Shown here: positions 8,806 through 17,887 of the stretch, piece by piece
How positions within the stretch are numbered: the stretch's first letter is position 1
Layout: every line of letters starts with the position of its first letter
From: Hyphomicrobiales bacterium
GTDB lineage: Bacteria; Pseudomonadota; Alphaproteobacteria; Rhizobiales; Beijerinckiaceae
DNA: 64,000 bases
NCBI GenBank assembly: GCA_019075905.1
Contig: JAGXAM010000014.1
Span: 1-64,000 of the forward strand
Direction of reading: 5' to 3'
Position numbers and translations under genes: made by a program
Notes under the pieces: generated by a model
Told to the model about the DNA's origin: nothing
The model's input: the letters and a program-made list of their open reading frames with translations, nothing else
The model's database searches: none

Positions 8806-10131
8806 ATGTCGGTTGCCACCAGCAACGCGCCTGCGACAGCGGCCAGCGCACCAGAATCCACAGCCCGCAGATTGCTTCGCCAGACCGAGATCGATCCGCG
8901 CATGATCGGCATGATCTTCGCGTTGATGCTGATCTGGGTCGGTTTTGATGTCTATGGTGGCATCGTCAACGGTTTTGCAGCGTTCCTGACGCCCCGCAAT
9001 CTCTTCAACATTTTCGTGCAGACCGCTTCGGTGGCGGTGATGACGACGGGCATGGTGCTGGTCATTGTCACAAGGCAGATTGATCTTTCGGTCGGCTCCA
9101 TTCTCGGCTTCACCGGCATGGTGGTCGGGGTCACGCAAGTCTATTGGCTGCCGCATATTTTTGGCGTCGACAGCCCGATGATCTGGATCACCGCGGTCGT
9201 GCTCGCCATTGCCTTCGGGGCGCTGATCGGCGGCTTTCAGGGCTGGATCATCGCCTATCTCGGCGTGCCTTCGTTCATTGTCACGCTCGGTGGCCAGCTG
9301 GTCTGGCGCGGTGCGGCCTGGTGGGTGGCGCGCGGTGAAACCATCGCGCCGCTCGATGACCGGTTTTCGCTGATCGGTGGCGGCTCGGCAGGCTCCATCG
9401 GCTTCTGGGCATCCTGGGGCCTGTGCGTTGTCGGCATCATTGCCTTTGCAGCGGCCATCCTTGCCGGGCGCGGCCGGCGCCAGCGCTTCGGCTTCCCGCT
9501 GCGGCCGGTCTGGGCGGAAGTGTTCGTCGGTTGCCTAGGTGCTGCGGCCCTGATCTGGCTGACCTGGATCTTCAACGCCTATAACTGGCCGACGATGATC
9601 GCCAAGCATTATGCCGAAACCCATCATATCACCGAGCCACCGGGCGGCCTGAAAATCCCCTACGGCTATGCCATTCCCGTGCTCATGGCCTTTGCCACCG
9701 GCCTCGCCATGACGTTTCTGGCCAAGCGCACACGCTTTGGCCGCTATATTTACGCTATCGGCGGCAATCCGGAAGCGGCGGCGCTGGCCGGCGTCAATAC
9801 CAAGCGCATCGTCATGCTGGTCTTCGCGCTGATGGGTGCCCTTGCAGGCATTTCGGCCTGTATCGACAGCGCCCGCCTCGATTCTGCCACCAATGCTCTC
9901 GGCCAGTTTGACGAACTCTACGTCATCGCCGCTGCCGTCATCGGCGGCACGTCGCTGGCCGGCGGCGTTGGCAGCATCTATGGCGCCATGCTCGGCGCGC
10001 TGGTGATGCAATCGCTGCAATCCGGCATGGTGCTGATCGGCGTTGATTCCGCCGTGCAGCAGATGGTTGTGGGCCTGGTTCTGGTCGTCGCCGTCTACCT
10101 CGATACGATTTATCGCCAGAAGGTGAAGTGA
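8806..10131 (+). CDS. xylH: Sugar ABC transporter permease (xylose type)
   Basis: Inner-membrane permease of 441 residues with about ten hydrophobic spans. Diagnostic BPD_transp_2 motifs are LVIVTRQIDLSVGSILGF near the N-terminus, GGNPEAAALAGVNTKRI in the cytoplasmic EAA-like loop, and VIAAAVIGGTSLAGGVGS near the end. The large size, with an inserted loop around residues 205-260, matches XylH rather than RbsC. The ATG at 8806 is preceded by GGGGAGA; earlier in-frame ATG codons give a non-membrane extension overlapping the intergenic hairpin. It lies in the operon xylF-xylH-xylG, 9 bases before xylG. Confidence 0.92.
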   Translation: MSVATSNAPATAASAPESTARRLLRQTEIDPRMIGMIFALMLIWVGFDVYGGIVNGFAAFLTPRNLFNIFVQTASVAVMTTGMVLVIVTRQIDLSVGSILGFTGMVVGVTQVYWLPHIFGVDSPMIWITAVVLAIAFGALIGGFQGWIIAYLGVPSFIVTLGGQLVWRGAAWWVARGETIAPLDDRFSLIGGGSAGSIGFWASWGLCVVGIIAFAAAILAGRGRRQRFGFPLRPVWAEVFVGCLGAAALIWLTWIFNAYNWPTMIAKHYAETHHITEPPGGLKIPYGYAIPVLMAFATGLAMTFLAKRTRFGRYIYAIGGNPEAAALAGVNTKRIVMLVFALMGALAGISACIDSARLDSATNALGQFDELYVIAAAVIGGTSLAGGVGSIYGAMLGALVMQSLQSGMVLIGVDSAVQQMVVGLVLVVAVYLDTIYRQKVK

Positions 10132-10140
10132 GGCATTTAC

Positions 10141-10935
10141 ATGGACGCTACAGTTTCTCCCCCGTCCGCATCACCGCTCGTGGTCATGAAGGACATTTCC
10201 ATCGCCTTTGGCGGCATCAAGGCGGTGGATCGGGCCAGTCTCGATCTTTTCCCCGGCGAGGTCGTCGGCCTGCTCGGCCATAATGGTGCCGGCAAGTCGA
10301 CGCTGATCAAGATCCTCTCCGGCGCCTACAAGCGCGATGCCGGGGAAATTCTGGTCGATGGCGCGCCGGTGGCGATCGACAATCCGCGAGACGCCAAGAA
10401 ATTCGGCATCGAGACCATCTACCAGACTCTCGCTCTCGCCGATAATGTCGATGCCGCCTCCAATCTTTATCTCGGCCGCGAATTGCTGACGCGCTGGGGC
10501 ACGCTCGATGATGCGGCGATGGAATCGCAGGCGCGCAAGGTCATGGGCCGGCTCAATCCGAATTTCCGGCGCTTCAAGGATCCGGTAAGCTCGCTTTCCG
10601 GTGGCCAGCGCCAGTCGGTGGCCATTGCCCGCGCCATTCATTTCAACGCCCGCATCCTGATCATGGATGAGCCGACGGCGGCGCTGGGCCCGCAGGAAAC
10701 GGCCCAGGTCGGCGAGCTGATCAAGCAGCTCAAGGCGGAAGGCATCGGCATTTTCCTGATCAGCCATGACATTCACGACGTGTTCGATCTCGCGGACCGG
10801 ATCGTGGTGATGAAGAATGGCCAGGTCGTCGGCAGCGCCCGGGTGCAGGATGTCACCAAGGACGAAGTGCTGGGCATGATCATTCTGGGAAAATGCCCGC
10901 CGGGCGCGACACCAGGGCTGGGAGCGATGCAATAG
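10141..10935 (+). CDS. xylG: Sugar ABC transporter ATP-binding protein, single cassette
   Basis: Energises the XylH permease. Walker A is GHNGAGKST (residues 46-54), signature SSLSGGQRQ, Walker [12 protein letters not shown], and switch histidine in LISHD. At 264 residues it holds one nucleotide-binding cassette, whereas E. coli XylG and RbsA have two fused cassettes; it must therefore work as a homodimer, like FrcA and other rhizobial single-cassette sugar ATPases. Starts nine bases after xylH. The symbol reflects the operon, and the exact sugar is inferred from XylF. Confidence 0.88.
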   Translation: MDATVSPPSASPLVVMKDISIAFGGIKAVDRASLDLFPGEVVGLLGHNGAGKSTLIKILSGAYKRDAGEILVDGAPVAIDNPRDAKKFGIETIYQTLALADNVDAASNLYLGRELLTRWGTLDDAAMESQARKVMGRLNPNFRRFKDPVSSLSGGQRQSVAIARAIHFNARILIMDEPTAALGPQETAQVGELIKQLKAEGIGIFLISHDIHDVFDLADRIVVMKNGQVVGSARVQDVTKDEVLGMIILGKCPPGATPGLGAMQ

Positions 10936-11013
10936 GCGCAATTTCGGCACGGTTGCGCTTGCAAAGCTGACGGCGAATGCGCATGTAGCGCACGAGTTTC
11001 GACCGGAGCCTGA

Positions 11014-11919
11014 ATGATGACCATGAATGCGGCCAGCGCGCCATCACCCGCCCTGCCATGGGTGAAAGACACCGATACGGCGGGTTTTCGACAAGATGTG
11101 CTGAGCGAGTCGAACCGGCAACCGGTGCTGGTCGATTTCTGGGCGCCGTGGTGTGGGCCGTGCAAGCAACTCACCCCCGTCATCGAGAAGGCGGTGCAGG
11201 CAGCGGGCGGCAAGGTCAAGCTGGTCAAGCTCAATATCGAGGAGCACCCGCAGATTGCCGGGCAACTCGGCATCCAGTCCATTCCTGCGGTCATTGCCTT
11301 CCAGCGCGGCCAGCCGATTGATGGCTTTGTCGGCGCCCTGCCGGAATCGCAGGTGCGCGGCTTTATCGAGCGGCTGGTCGGGCCCATCGCCGATGCGGCG
11401 GCCGATCTGATCGCCGAGGCAGAGGCGCTGGCTGCGGCCGGTGATGATGCCGCTGCCGGGGCGATTTTCGCACGCGTGCTGGCGCAAGACCCCACCCAGA
11501 CCGCGGCCCTGGCCGGCAAGGCGCGTCTCGAAGTGCAGCGTGGCGACAGCGCTGCGGCACAGGCGACGCTGGACCAGGCCAGCGCCAAAGCCCGGCAGGA
11601 CCCGAAAATTACCGCCGTGCAGGCGCTCATCGACATTGCCGCCCAGGCCTCCGGTATCGGTGATATCGGCGAATTGCAGCGCAAGATTGCCGCTGATCCC
11701 AAGGATTTTCAGGCGCGTTTTGACCTTGCCCTGGCGCTGAACCAGGCTGACAGGCGCGATGAAGCCGCCGATGGCCTTCTTGAAATTATCAAGGCGGACC
11801 GCAAATGGGAGGATGACGGCGCGCGCAAGCAGCTGGTGCAATTCTTCGACGCCTGGGGCCAGACCGATGCGGCGACGCAGACCGCGCGGCGGAAATTGTC
11901 TGCGCTGCTGTTTTCCTGA
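11014..11919 (+). CDS. cnoX: Thioredoxin-domain co-chaperone of the CnoX/YbbN class
   Basis: Residues 25-130 form a thioredoxin fold with the active site WCGPC (Trp46, Cys47, Cys50) and the cis-proline in SIPAV. Residues 140-301 are alpha-helical, with tetratricopeptide-like repeats ([26 protein letters not shown]). This architecture is that of CnoX/YbbN, which protects chaperone clients from oxidation and hands them to GroEL. As in Caulobacter, both cysteines are kept, so reductase activity is likely, unlike E. coli CnoX. Two consecutive ATGs begin the gene. It is followed by the LON-domain gene after 32 bases. Confidence 0.88.
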   Translation: MMTMNAASAPSPALPWVKDTDTAGFRQDVLSESNRQPVLVDFWAPWCGPCKQLTPVIEKAVQAAGGKVKLVKLNIEEHPQIAGQLGIQSIPAVIAFQRGQPIDGFVGALPESQVRGFIERLVGPIADAAADLIAEAEALAAAGDDAAAGAIFARVLAQDPTQTAALAGKARLEVQRGDSAAAQATLDQASAKARQDPKITAVQALIDIAAQASGIGDIGELQRKIAADPKDFQARFDLALALNQADRRDEAADGLLEIIKADRKWEDDGARKQLVQFFDAWGQTDAATQTARRKLSALLFS

Positions 11920-11951
11920 GTTGCGGCGGACTGAATTGTGAAGGGTTCCCC

Positions 11952-12614
11952 ATGAGTTTCAAACGCAACTACCACAGCATCGCCGATCTACCGGCGGTCA
12001 TCCCGGTGTTCCCGCTGGGCCGAGCGCTGTTGTTCCCGCGCGGAGAGTTGCCGCTGAACATTATCGAGCCGCGCTATGTGGCCATGGTCGATGCCGCCCT
12101 CGCCGGCCTGCGGATCATCGGCATGGTGCAGCCGAGCGGTGAAACCGATGATCGCCGGCCGGCACTGGCTCGGGTCGGCTGCATCGGGCGCATCACCCAG
12201 CTCGCCGAGATGAGCGACGGGCGTTATCACATTGAACTCACCGGCATTTGCCGTTTTGGCATTGCCGGGGAACTCGACGTCGCCACGCCCTATCGCCAGT
12301 GCCATGTCGATTATCAGGACTTCAGTGCCGATCTGACAGCCGATCCGGCCGAAAGCCAGGTGAACCGGGTCGGTGTCGTTGCAGCGCTGCGCGAGTTTGT
12401 CGATGTGCATAACCTGCATGTCGACTGGGAGAGCATCGATCTGGCGAGCACGGAAGCGCTGGTCAATGGCCTGTCAATGCTGGCGCCCTTCAGCGTGCGT
12501 GAGAAACAGGCGCTGCTGGAAGCGCCCGATCTGCCGTTGCGCGCTGAAATGTTGATTGCCTTCAGCCAGATGGGTCTTGCCCGGCACGGCTCGGGTTCAA
12601 GCACGCTGCAATAG
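11952..12614 (+). CDS. LON peptidase substrate-binding domain protein
   Basis: Protein of 220 residues consisting of the Lon N-terminal domain alone (COG2802). Motifs are IPVFPLGRALLFPRGELPLNIIEPRY at the start and the LPLRAEMLIAFSQM end. No ATPase or protease domain is present, so it is not Lon itself. The role in bacteria is not settled; proteolytic adaptor or protein-binding functions are proposed. The order thioredoxin-LON domain-Trm112 is common in Hyphomicrobiales, and it forms one transcription unit here, with nine bases to the next gene. Confidence 0.88.
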   Translation: MSFKRNYHSIADLPAVIPVFPLGRALLFPRGELPLNIIEPRYVAMVDAALAGLRIIGMVQPSGETDDRRPALARVGCIGRITQLAEMSDGRYHIELTGICRFGIAGELDVATPYRQCHVDYQDFSADLTADPAESQVNRVGVVAALREFVDVHNLHVDWESIDLASTEALVNGLSMLAPFSVREKQALLEAPDLPLRAEMLIAFSQMGLARHGSGSSTLQ

Positions 12615-12623
12615 GTGGCCGTC

Positions 12624-12848
12624 ATGAATGACATCGACCCGGCATGGGGCAACGAGGAGACCGAGGCGATGCGCGGGCGCATCAGCCCGCGACTGCTGGA
12701 AGTGCTGGTATGTCCGCTGACGCATGGCCTGCTGCGCTATGATGCGGCGGCGCAGGAGCTGATCTCAGACGCGGCCAAGCTGGTCTATCCCCTGCGCAAT
12801 GGCATGGCGATCATGCTTGTCGAGGAGGCGCGTCCCTTGGAGCCGTGA
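12624..12848 (+). CDS. Trm112 family protein (YcaR-like)
   Basis: Seventy-four residues with the family core [17 protein letters not shown], a helical hinge and [18 protein letters not shown]. Proteins of this family are small zinc-ribbon-like partners; the archaeal and eukaryotic ones activate methyltransferases. Here only one of the usual cysteines is visible (LVCP), so zinc binding is doubtful, as in many proteobacterial members. The ATG at 12624 is used; a GTG at 12615 is also in frame. Its last 38 bases overlap the 3' end of the convergent FAD hydroxylase gene. Confidence 0.85.
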   Translation: MNDIDPAWGNEETEAMRGRISPRLLEVLVCPLTHGLLRYDAAAQELISDAAKLVYPLRNGMAIMLVEEARPLEP

Positions 12849-14031
12849 GGCCGGCGGCCTGGCGGATGATGCGGGCCTTGAGCCCCGGTGCGCGGTCAAC
12901 CACGCCCATGCCGAGGTCGCGAACCCGGCGCAGCGGCATGATATCATTAGAAAACAAAGCATTGAACCCTTCCATGGCCGCCGCCATGGCCACAGCCGGG
13001 GCGCGACGGGTGCGCTGGTAGTCTTCGAGGGTTTCCTCATTGCCGATCGGCAGGCCGAGGCCGGCGGCATGGCCGACGCCTGCAGCCAGCGCCTCGGCAT
13101 CGGCGAGACCAAGATTGAGGCCCTGCCCCGCCAGCGGATGAATGCCATGGGCAGCATCGCCGGCCAGCGCCAGCCGCGGGGCGATGAAGCTGCGGGCAAT
13201 GCCGAGCGCCAGCGGGAACAATTGCGGGCGGTCCAGCAGCGTGATCCTGCCGAGATGATGACCAAAACAGATCTCGATTTCGCTCGCCAACGCTCCGTCA
13301 TCGAGGCTTGCCAGCCGTTGCGCCGCCGCATGCGGCTGGCTCCAGACGATGGAGGCGCGGTTGCCGGCCATTGGCAACAGGGCGAAGGGCCCGCCGGGCA
13401 GGAAATGCTGCACGGCGATGCCGCCATGCGGGCGCTCAAGCTGCAAGGTCGCGACGAGGCCGCTCTGGCCATAATCATGGCGGCTGACGCCGATGCGGGC
13501 GCGGGTGCGGATCGGTGACGGCCGGCCATCGGCGCCGACCAGCAGATCAGCGCGCAGGTTGCTGCCGTCGGCAAGACTGATGGCCCGGTCCTCGCCCTCA
13601 AGCCGGTCGTCGGCAACAGCGGTGGCGCGCAGGCTCACCCCCGCCCTGGCGCAGGCATCGCGCAGTTTCCCGATCAGCACCTCTTCGCTGACGACATGGG
13701 CGAAAGCCTCGCCGGGGGAAATTTCGCCGCTTAGTTTCAGATAGATGGGGCGCAGCGCATCCTCAAGCTGCGAATCACTGATGTGCATGGCGGTGACAGG
13801 TGAAGCCGCGTCGCCAAGCTCGTGCCAGACGCCCAGCCTTTCAAGGAACCGGCGCGGCCCGGCGGCAAGGGTCGAAACGCGCCCGGCCTTGCGGGCCCGG
13901 GCGAGGCCGGGATCGCACACGGTGACATCGACCAGGGCCGGCACGCTTTGGCGCAGCTGCAAGGCCAGCGCCAGGCCCACAATGCCGCCGCCACCCGTCA
14001 CCACATGCTGCCTGGGGGGATTATATGCCAT
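12811..14031 (-). CDS. Ubiquinone-biosynthesis type FAD-dependent hydroxylase
   Basis: Flavin monooxygenase of 406 residues in the UbiH/UbiF/VisC family, which hydroxylates the benzoquinol ring during ubiquinone synthesis. The FAD-binding [14 protein letters not shown] starts near residue 14, the second motif is [14 protein letters not shown], and the third [29 protein letters not shown], all canonical. The ATG at 14031 is chosen because the nucleotide-binding strand follows directly; a longer frame to 14100 has no support. Which ring position it attacks cannot be told from sequence. The 3' end overlaps the Trm112 gene tail to tail. Confidence 0.9.
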   Translation of the reverse strand: MAYNPPRQHVVTGGGGIVGLALALQLRQSVPALVDVTVCDPGLARARKAGRVSTLAAGPRRFLERLGVWHELGDAASPVTAMHISDSQLEDALRPIYLKLSGEISPGEAFAHVVSEEVLIGKLRDACARAGVSLRATAVADDRLEGEDRAISLADGSNLRADLLVGADGRPSPIRTRARIGVSRHDYGQSGLVATLQLERPHGGIAVQHFLPGGPFALLPMAGNRASIVWSQPHAAAQRLASLDDGALASEIEICFGHHLGRITLLDRPQLFPLALGIARSFIAPRLALAGDAAHGIHPLAGQGLNLGLADAEALAAGVGHAAGLGLPIGNEETLEDYQRTRRAPAVAMAAAMEGFNALFSNDIMPLRRVRDLGMGVVDRAPGLKARIIRQAAGLTAPRDAPPRQA

Positions 14032-14181
14032 GAGCGCAACCTGCCCTTGTGAAAAAACCGAGCACGTTGCGACCCTAGTGAGTGACGCGCAGGCGGTCAA
14101 TTCGCGCCATTGCCGGGGCGCACGCTTGACGCCGGCGCCCGCAATGGTTCACCTGTGGACAGTCAAGTCACAGGAACATCC

Positions 14182-15081
14182 ATGCCGTCCTCATCCCCCA
14201 CCGCGCCGGACAGCGATCCGGTTGCCGATCTCGTTGCGCTGCTTGATCTTGAAACCATCGAGGTCAATATTTTTCGCGGCGTCAGCCCCAAAGTCGGCTG
14301 GCAGCGGGTGTTTGGCGGGCTGGTGATCGCGCAGGCGCTGGTGGCCGCGAGCCGCACGGTCGAAGGCCGGGTGCCGCATTCCCTGCACGCCTATTTCATG
14401 CTTGGCGGCGATCCGGCGGTGCCAATCGTTTATGAGGTTGACCGCATCCGCGATGGCCGCAGTTTCACGACCCGTCGGGTGGTGGCGATCCAGCACGGCC
14501 AGGCGATTTTTTCACTGGCCGCCTCGTTCCAGATCGAGGAACCGGGGCTGGAACATGCCTTTGCCATGCCCGACGTGCCCGACCCGGAAACCTTGCCAAC
14601 AGAAGCTGAAGTGATGGCGGCGCTGGGCGACGCCGTGCCCGAATCGGTGCGGCGCTATTTTGCCCGCAAACGGGCCGTTGAATTTCGCCCGGTCGGCACC
14701 TCGCGGTTCCTGCGGCGCGGGGGCAAATTGCCGGCCCAGCAAATGATGTGGGTGAAGACCGTGGCGCCGCTTGGCGATGATCCGGCGTTGCACCGGGCGG
14801 TGCTCGCCTATCTTTCCGATATGACGTTGCTGGATACGGCGCTGATCAGCCATGGCAAATCGGTTTTTGACCGCAATCTTCAAGTCGCCAGCCTTGATCA
14901 TGCGCTGTGGTTTCATCGGCCGTTCCGTGCCGACGAATGGCTGCTCTATGTCCAGGACAGCCCCAATACCAGCGGCGGGCGCGGCCTGACGCGCGGCTCG
15001 CTTTACGGCCGGGATGGCACCTTGGTCGCCTCGGTGGCGCAGGAAGGGCTGATCCGCCTGCGCGCGCCGTCGCCGGCTTGA
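14182..15081 (+). CDS. tesB: Acyl-CoA thioesterase II
   Basis: Hydrolyses acyl-CoA to free acid and CoA. The protein has 299 residues in a double hot-dog fold. Visible family stretches are FGGLVIAQALVAASRTV, HSLHAYFMLGGDP, RDGRSFTTRRVVAIQHGQAIF, and in the second half the catalytic-type Asp/Thr/Gln set (LLDTALISHGK, SLDHALWFHRPF). The ATG at 14182 is preceded by AGGAA. Monocistronic, divergent from the Ubi-type gene, and followed after 277 bases by glnK. Confidence 0.92.
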   Translation: MPSSSPTAPDSDPVADLVALLDLETIEVNIFRGVSPKVGWQRVFGGLVIAQALVAASRTVEGRVPHSLHAYFMLGGDPAVPIVYEVDRIRDGRSFTTRRVVAIQHGQAIFSLAASFQIEEPGLEHAFAMPDVPDPETLPTEAEVMAALGDAVPESVRRYFARKRAVEFRPVGTSRFLRRGGKLPAQQMMWVKTVAPLGDDPALHRAVLAYLSDMTLLDTALISHGKSVFDRNLQVASLDHALWFHRPFRADEWLLYVQDSPNTSGGRGLTRGSLYGRDGTLVASVAQEGLIRLRAPSPA

Positions 15082-15136
15082 GATGCCGTTTTAATAGGCA
15101 AAATTCTGCTGATTTTTTAGGCATTGAGCGCGGCCC

Positions 15137-15155
15137 GCCTGCCGCAAGGGCAGGC
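15137..15155 (+). terminator. Stem-loop after tesB, weak terminator candidate
   Basis: Seven perfect GC-rich pairs (GCCTGCC with GGCAGGC) around GCAAG, 55 bases after the tesB stop. The following tract (taattttct, 15162-15170) is only moderately T-rich and not adjacent, so termination would be partial or Rho-assisted. Confidence 0.4.
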
Positions 15156-15189
15156 AGCGCGTAATTTTCTGTAAGGATTGCTTCACCAT

Positions 15190-15207
15190 TGTGGCAAATC
15201 CGCCACA
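15190..15207. promoter_or_regulatory. Inverted repeat upstream of the glnK promoter
   Basis: TGTGGC and GCCACA flank a six-base spacer, a perfect 6+6 palindrome 44 bases before the candidate -24 element. It is placed where an enhancer-binding activator such as NtrC would sit, but it does not match the classic NtrC half-site TGCAC, so the factor is unknown. Confidence 0.35.
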
Positions 15208-15250
15208 TTTGCCCAGCCCGGGGCACCCGCCTGATCGCAAGCGCAAAATT

Positions 15251-15266
15251 TGGCACGGCATTTGTT
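15251..15266 (+). promoter_or_regulatory. Candidate sigma-54 promoter of glnK-amtB
   Basis: TGGCAC, five bases, then TTGTT. The -24 element is a full match; the -12 element has GT where GC is usual. The GG and G(T) are 12 bases apart as required. It lies about 95 bases before glnK, and glnK-amtB operons are commonly driven by RpoN with NtrC. Confidence 0.5.
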
Positions 15267-15358
15267 TTAACGCCTTGCAGTGCCGTTCTGCGGCGCTGTT
15301 GAAAGATCGAAACGAGGCCGCCCTGCTGCATGGCCGGGCCCGACAGAGGGACTAAGAA

Positions 15359-15697
15359 ATGAAAATCGTTATGGCGATTATCAAGCCATTCAAGCTCGAA
15401 GAGGTGCGCGATGCGCTCACCGCGATCGGCGTGCATGGCCTGACGGTGACTGAAGTCAAGGGCTATGGCCGGCAGAAGGGCCATACCGAGATTTATCGCG
15501 GCGCTGAATATGCCGTGAGCTTTCTGCCCAAGATCAAGATCGAGGTGGCGATAGCCGCCGACATGGCCGACAGGGTCGTGGACGCGATCACCACGGCGGC
15601 ACGCACCGGCCAAATCGGCGATGGCAAGATTTTTGTCACGCCGCTGGAAGCCACCGTGCGCATTCGCACCGGCGAAAAAGATGCAGACGCGCTCTGA
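15359..15697 (+). CDS. glnK: Nitrogen regulatory protein PII
   Basis: Trimeric sensor of 2-oxoglutarate, ATP and ADP that binds and closes AmtB when nitrogen is plentiful. All 112 residues fit the family: MKIVMAIIKPFKLEEVRDAL start, T-loop with the uridylylation site Tyr51 (TEIYRGAEY), B-loop ARTGQIGDGKIFV, and C-terminal RIRTGE. It directly precedes amtB (48 bases), which favours the name glnK over glnB. Expression is expected to be nitrogen-controlled through the sigma-54 element upstream. Confidence 0.95.
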   Translation: MKIVMAIIKPFKLEEVRDALTAIGVHGLTVTEVKGYGRQKGHTEIYRGAEYAVSFLPKIKIEVAIAADMADRVVDAITTAARTGQIGDGKIFVTPLEATVRIRTGEKDADAL

Positions 15698-15745
15698 GCG
15701 CAAGTCACGCAACCATCACTTTCCCAACATTCGGAGTTTTCAGAC

Positions 15746-17257
15746 ATGAGACTGGTTCCACCGCCAAAGACAGCGTTCAAAACGCTCGGCCTTGGCCTTC
15801 TTCTTGCCGGCATTTGCGCCACCAGCGCCTTCGCCGATGCCGCACACCCCATTGACAAGGGTGACACCGCCTGGTTGCTGACCTCATCGGCCCTGGTGCT
15901 GATGATGTCGATTCCCGGCCTTGCCCTGTTCTATGGCGGCCTCGTCCGCACCAAGAACATGGCCTCGGTGCTGGCCCAGGTGTTCATGATCGTGTCGCTG
16001 GTCGGCGTGGTCTGGGTGCTTTACGGCTACGGTCTCGCCTTTGGTGATGGCGGCTCGTGGAACGCCTATATCGGCGGCTTCGGCAAGGCCTTCCTGATGG
16101 GGGTGACGTCGGATTCGGCATGGCCGACCTTCTCGAACCACGCCTATGTGCCGGAACTGGCATATATGGTGTTCCAGATGACCTTCGCGATGATCACGCC
16201 TGCGCTGATCGTCGGCGCCTTTGCCGAGCGTATGAAATTCTCGGCCGTGGTGGTGTTCATGCTGCTCTGGGTGACGGTGATCTATTTCCCCATCGCCCAC
16301 TGGGTGTGGAGCTCGGTCACGCCGGATGATGTTGCCAAGGCTGCCAAGGCCATTGCCGACGCCGGCAAGGACCCCGTCAAGCTGAAGGCGGCGCAGGCGA
16401 TGATGAATGCTGCGGCAGGCCCGACAGCGGCTGGTTGGCTCTCGGCCGGCAGTGCGCCGTGGATGGGCGGCGTCGGCGCGCTCGATTTTGCCGGCGGCAC
16501 CGTCGTGCACATCAATGCCGGTATTGCGGGCCTGGTTGGCGCGCTGGTGCTCGGCAAGCGTATCGGCTACCCCAAGGAACCGATGTCGCCGCACTCGCTG
16601 ACCATGACCATGATCGGCGCTTCGCTGCTCTGGGTCGGCTGGTTCGGCTTCAACGCCGGCTCCAACCTTGAAGCCACCGGCGTGACCGCGCTGGCCTTCG
16701 TCAACACCATGGTGGCCACCGCCGCGGCGGCGCTGTCGTGGATGTTCGTGGAATGGTTCGAGAAGGGCAAACCGACCCTGCTCGGCCTTTGCTCGGGCGC
16801 TGTCGCCGGTCTGGTTGCTGTCACCCCCGCCTCCGGCTTTGCCGGCCCGATGGGCTCCGTGGTTCTGGGCCTGATGGTCAGCCCGATCTGCTTCTTCTTC
16901 GTGTCACGGGTGAAGCAAATGTTTGGCTATGATGATGCGCTCGATGTGTTCGGTGTGCACTGCGTTGGTGGTATCACCGGCGCGCTGATGACCGGCATTC
17001 TGGTCAATCCGGCGCTAGGCGGCGTTGGCATCACCGATTACACCAACATTACCCACGGCAATGCCGGCGTCTATGCCTTCGGCCCGCAGATGATCGCGCA
17101 GATCACGGCGGTCGTCGCCACCCTGCTGTGGTCGGGTATCGGCTCGTTCGTGCTCTACAAGCTGGTTGATGTGATGATCGGCCTGCGTCCGGCCCCCGAT
17201 GCCGAGCGTGAGGGTCTCGATATCACCGACCTTGGCGAACGCGCCTACAATTACTGA
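15746..17257 (+). CDS. amtB: Ammonium transporter
   Basis: Trimeric inner-membrane channel for ammonium, 503 residues with an N-terminal signal sequence (LGLGLLLAGICATSAFADA) and eleven predicted spans. Conserved stretches include SIPGLALFYGGLVRTKNM, the first pore histidine in FPIAHWVW, DFAGGTVVHINAGIAGLV, WFGFNAGSN, and the second pore histidine in DVFGVHCVGG. It is longer than E. coli AmtB because of a loop around residues 190-225 rich in Ala and Lys. Cotranscribed with glnK, and closed by a strong terminator. Confidence 0.96.
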   Translation: MRLVPPPKTAFKTLGLGLLLAGICATSAFADAAHPIDKGDTAWLLTSSALVLMMSIPGLALFYGGLVRTKNMASVLAQVFMIVSLVGVVWVLYGYGLAFGDGGSWNAYIGGFGKAFLMGVTSDSAWPTFSNHAYVPELAYMVFQMTFAMITPALIVGAFAERMKFSAVVVFMLLWVTVIYFPIAHWVWSSVTPDDVAKAAKAIADAGKDPVKLKAAQAMMNAAAGPTAAGWLSAGSAPWMGGVGALDFAGGTVVHINAGIAGLVGALVLGKRIGYPKEPMSPHSLTMTMIGASLLWVGWFGFNAGSNLEATGVTALAFVNTMVATAAAALSWMFVEWFEKGKPTLLGLCSGAVAGLVAVTPASGFAGPMGSVVLGLMVSPICFFFVSRVKQMFGYDDALDVFGVHCVGGITGALMTGILVNPALGGVGITDYTNITHGNAGVYAFGPQMIAQITAVVATLLWSGIGSFVLYKLVDVMIGLRPAPDAEREGLDITDLGERAYNY

Positions 17258-17313
17258 TCCCAAAGCCCGGCGGCGGCTATGCCGGCGCCGGGTGTCCTCC
17301 CCCCAGACCAACT

Positions 17314-17343
17314 GGCGACCCTCATCACGGGGGTCGCCTTTTT
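17314..17343 (+). terminator. Rho-independent terminator of glnK-amtB
   Basis: Stem GGCGACCC with GGGTCGCC, followed immediately by TTTTT (17339-17343). The final T-run overlaps the stop codon of convergent lptA. Confidence 0.88.
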
Positions 17344-17887
17344 AGTGTTTCCTGCGGCGCGGCCTCGGGCTGGAGGCAGGCGTGAACAGGCTCTGGACAT
17401 GGCCGGTGACGACAGCCTGGCCGGAGGTCAGATTATAGGTGAGCACATCGCCGCGCGTGACATTCGGCCCCTGGGTGAGCGTCACATGGCCGGTGACCAC
17501 CACACGGTTGGCTGCCTTGTCATAGGTGGCGTGTGCGCCGGTTCCCACTTCCTGCCCCGATGTCACGGTCACGGGCCCGTCGGCTTCCATGCGCTGCACG
17601 GAATTGCCTGTGGGCGCCGGGCCGACCGAAGCGTCCTTGCCGCCCGGTGCGGTAGCCAGAAAAATCGTCAGGCTCGATGCCTTCAGGGTGCTTTTGCCCT
17701 GCCGTGCCATGACGCCGCCGGAATAAATCAGCTTTTGATCCTTGCTGAGATAATCGAGCTTGCCGGCATTGATCGACACCGGGTCTTTGGAATTGCCGCC
17801 GGGCAGCAGCGATGCCGGCTGGCCCTGGGCCAGCGCCACCTGCGGCACGACCATGACCAGTGCCGCCAGAACTCTCGTGTATTTCAT
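17342..17887 (-). CDS. lptA: LPS transport periplasmic protein LptA
   Basis: Forms the periplasmic bridge carrying lipopolysaccharide from LptC to LptD. Signal peptide MKYTRVLAALVMVVPQVALAQ, then an OstA beta-jellyroll domain with INAGKLDYLSKDQKLIYSGGV and TYDKAANRVVVTGHVTLTQGPNVTRGD, and a basic tail (PRPRRRKH). The length of 181 is normal. Its start overlaps the lptC stop (ATGA). lptB and rpoN, which usually follow in Hyphomicrobiales, are not here; the next gene is convergent amtB. Confidence 0.9.
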   Translation of the reverse strand: MKYTRVLAALVMVVPQVALAQGQPASLLPGGNSKDPVSINAGKLDYLSKDQKLIYSGGVMARQGKSTLKASSLTIFLATAPGGKDASVGPAPTGNSVQRMEADGPVTVTSGQEVGTGAHATYDKAANRVVVTGHVTLTQGPNVTRGDVLTYNLTSGQAVVTGHVQSLFTPASSPRPRRRKH

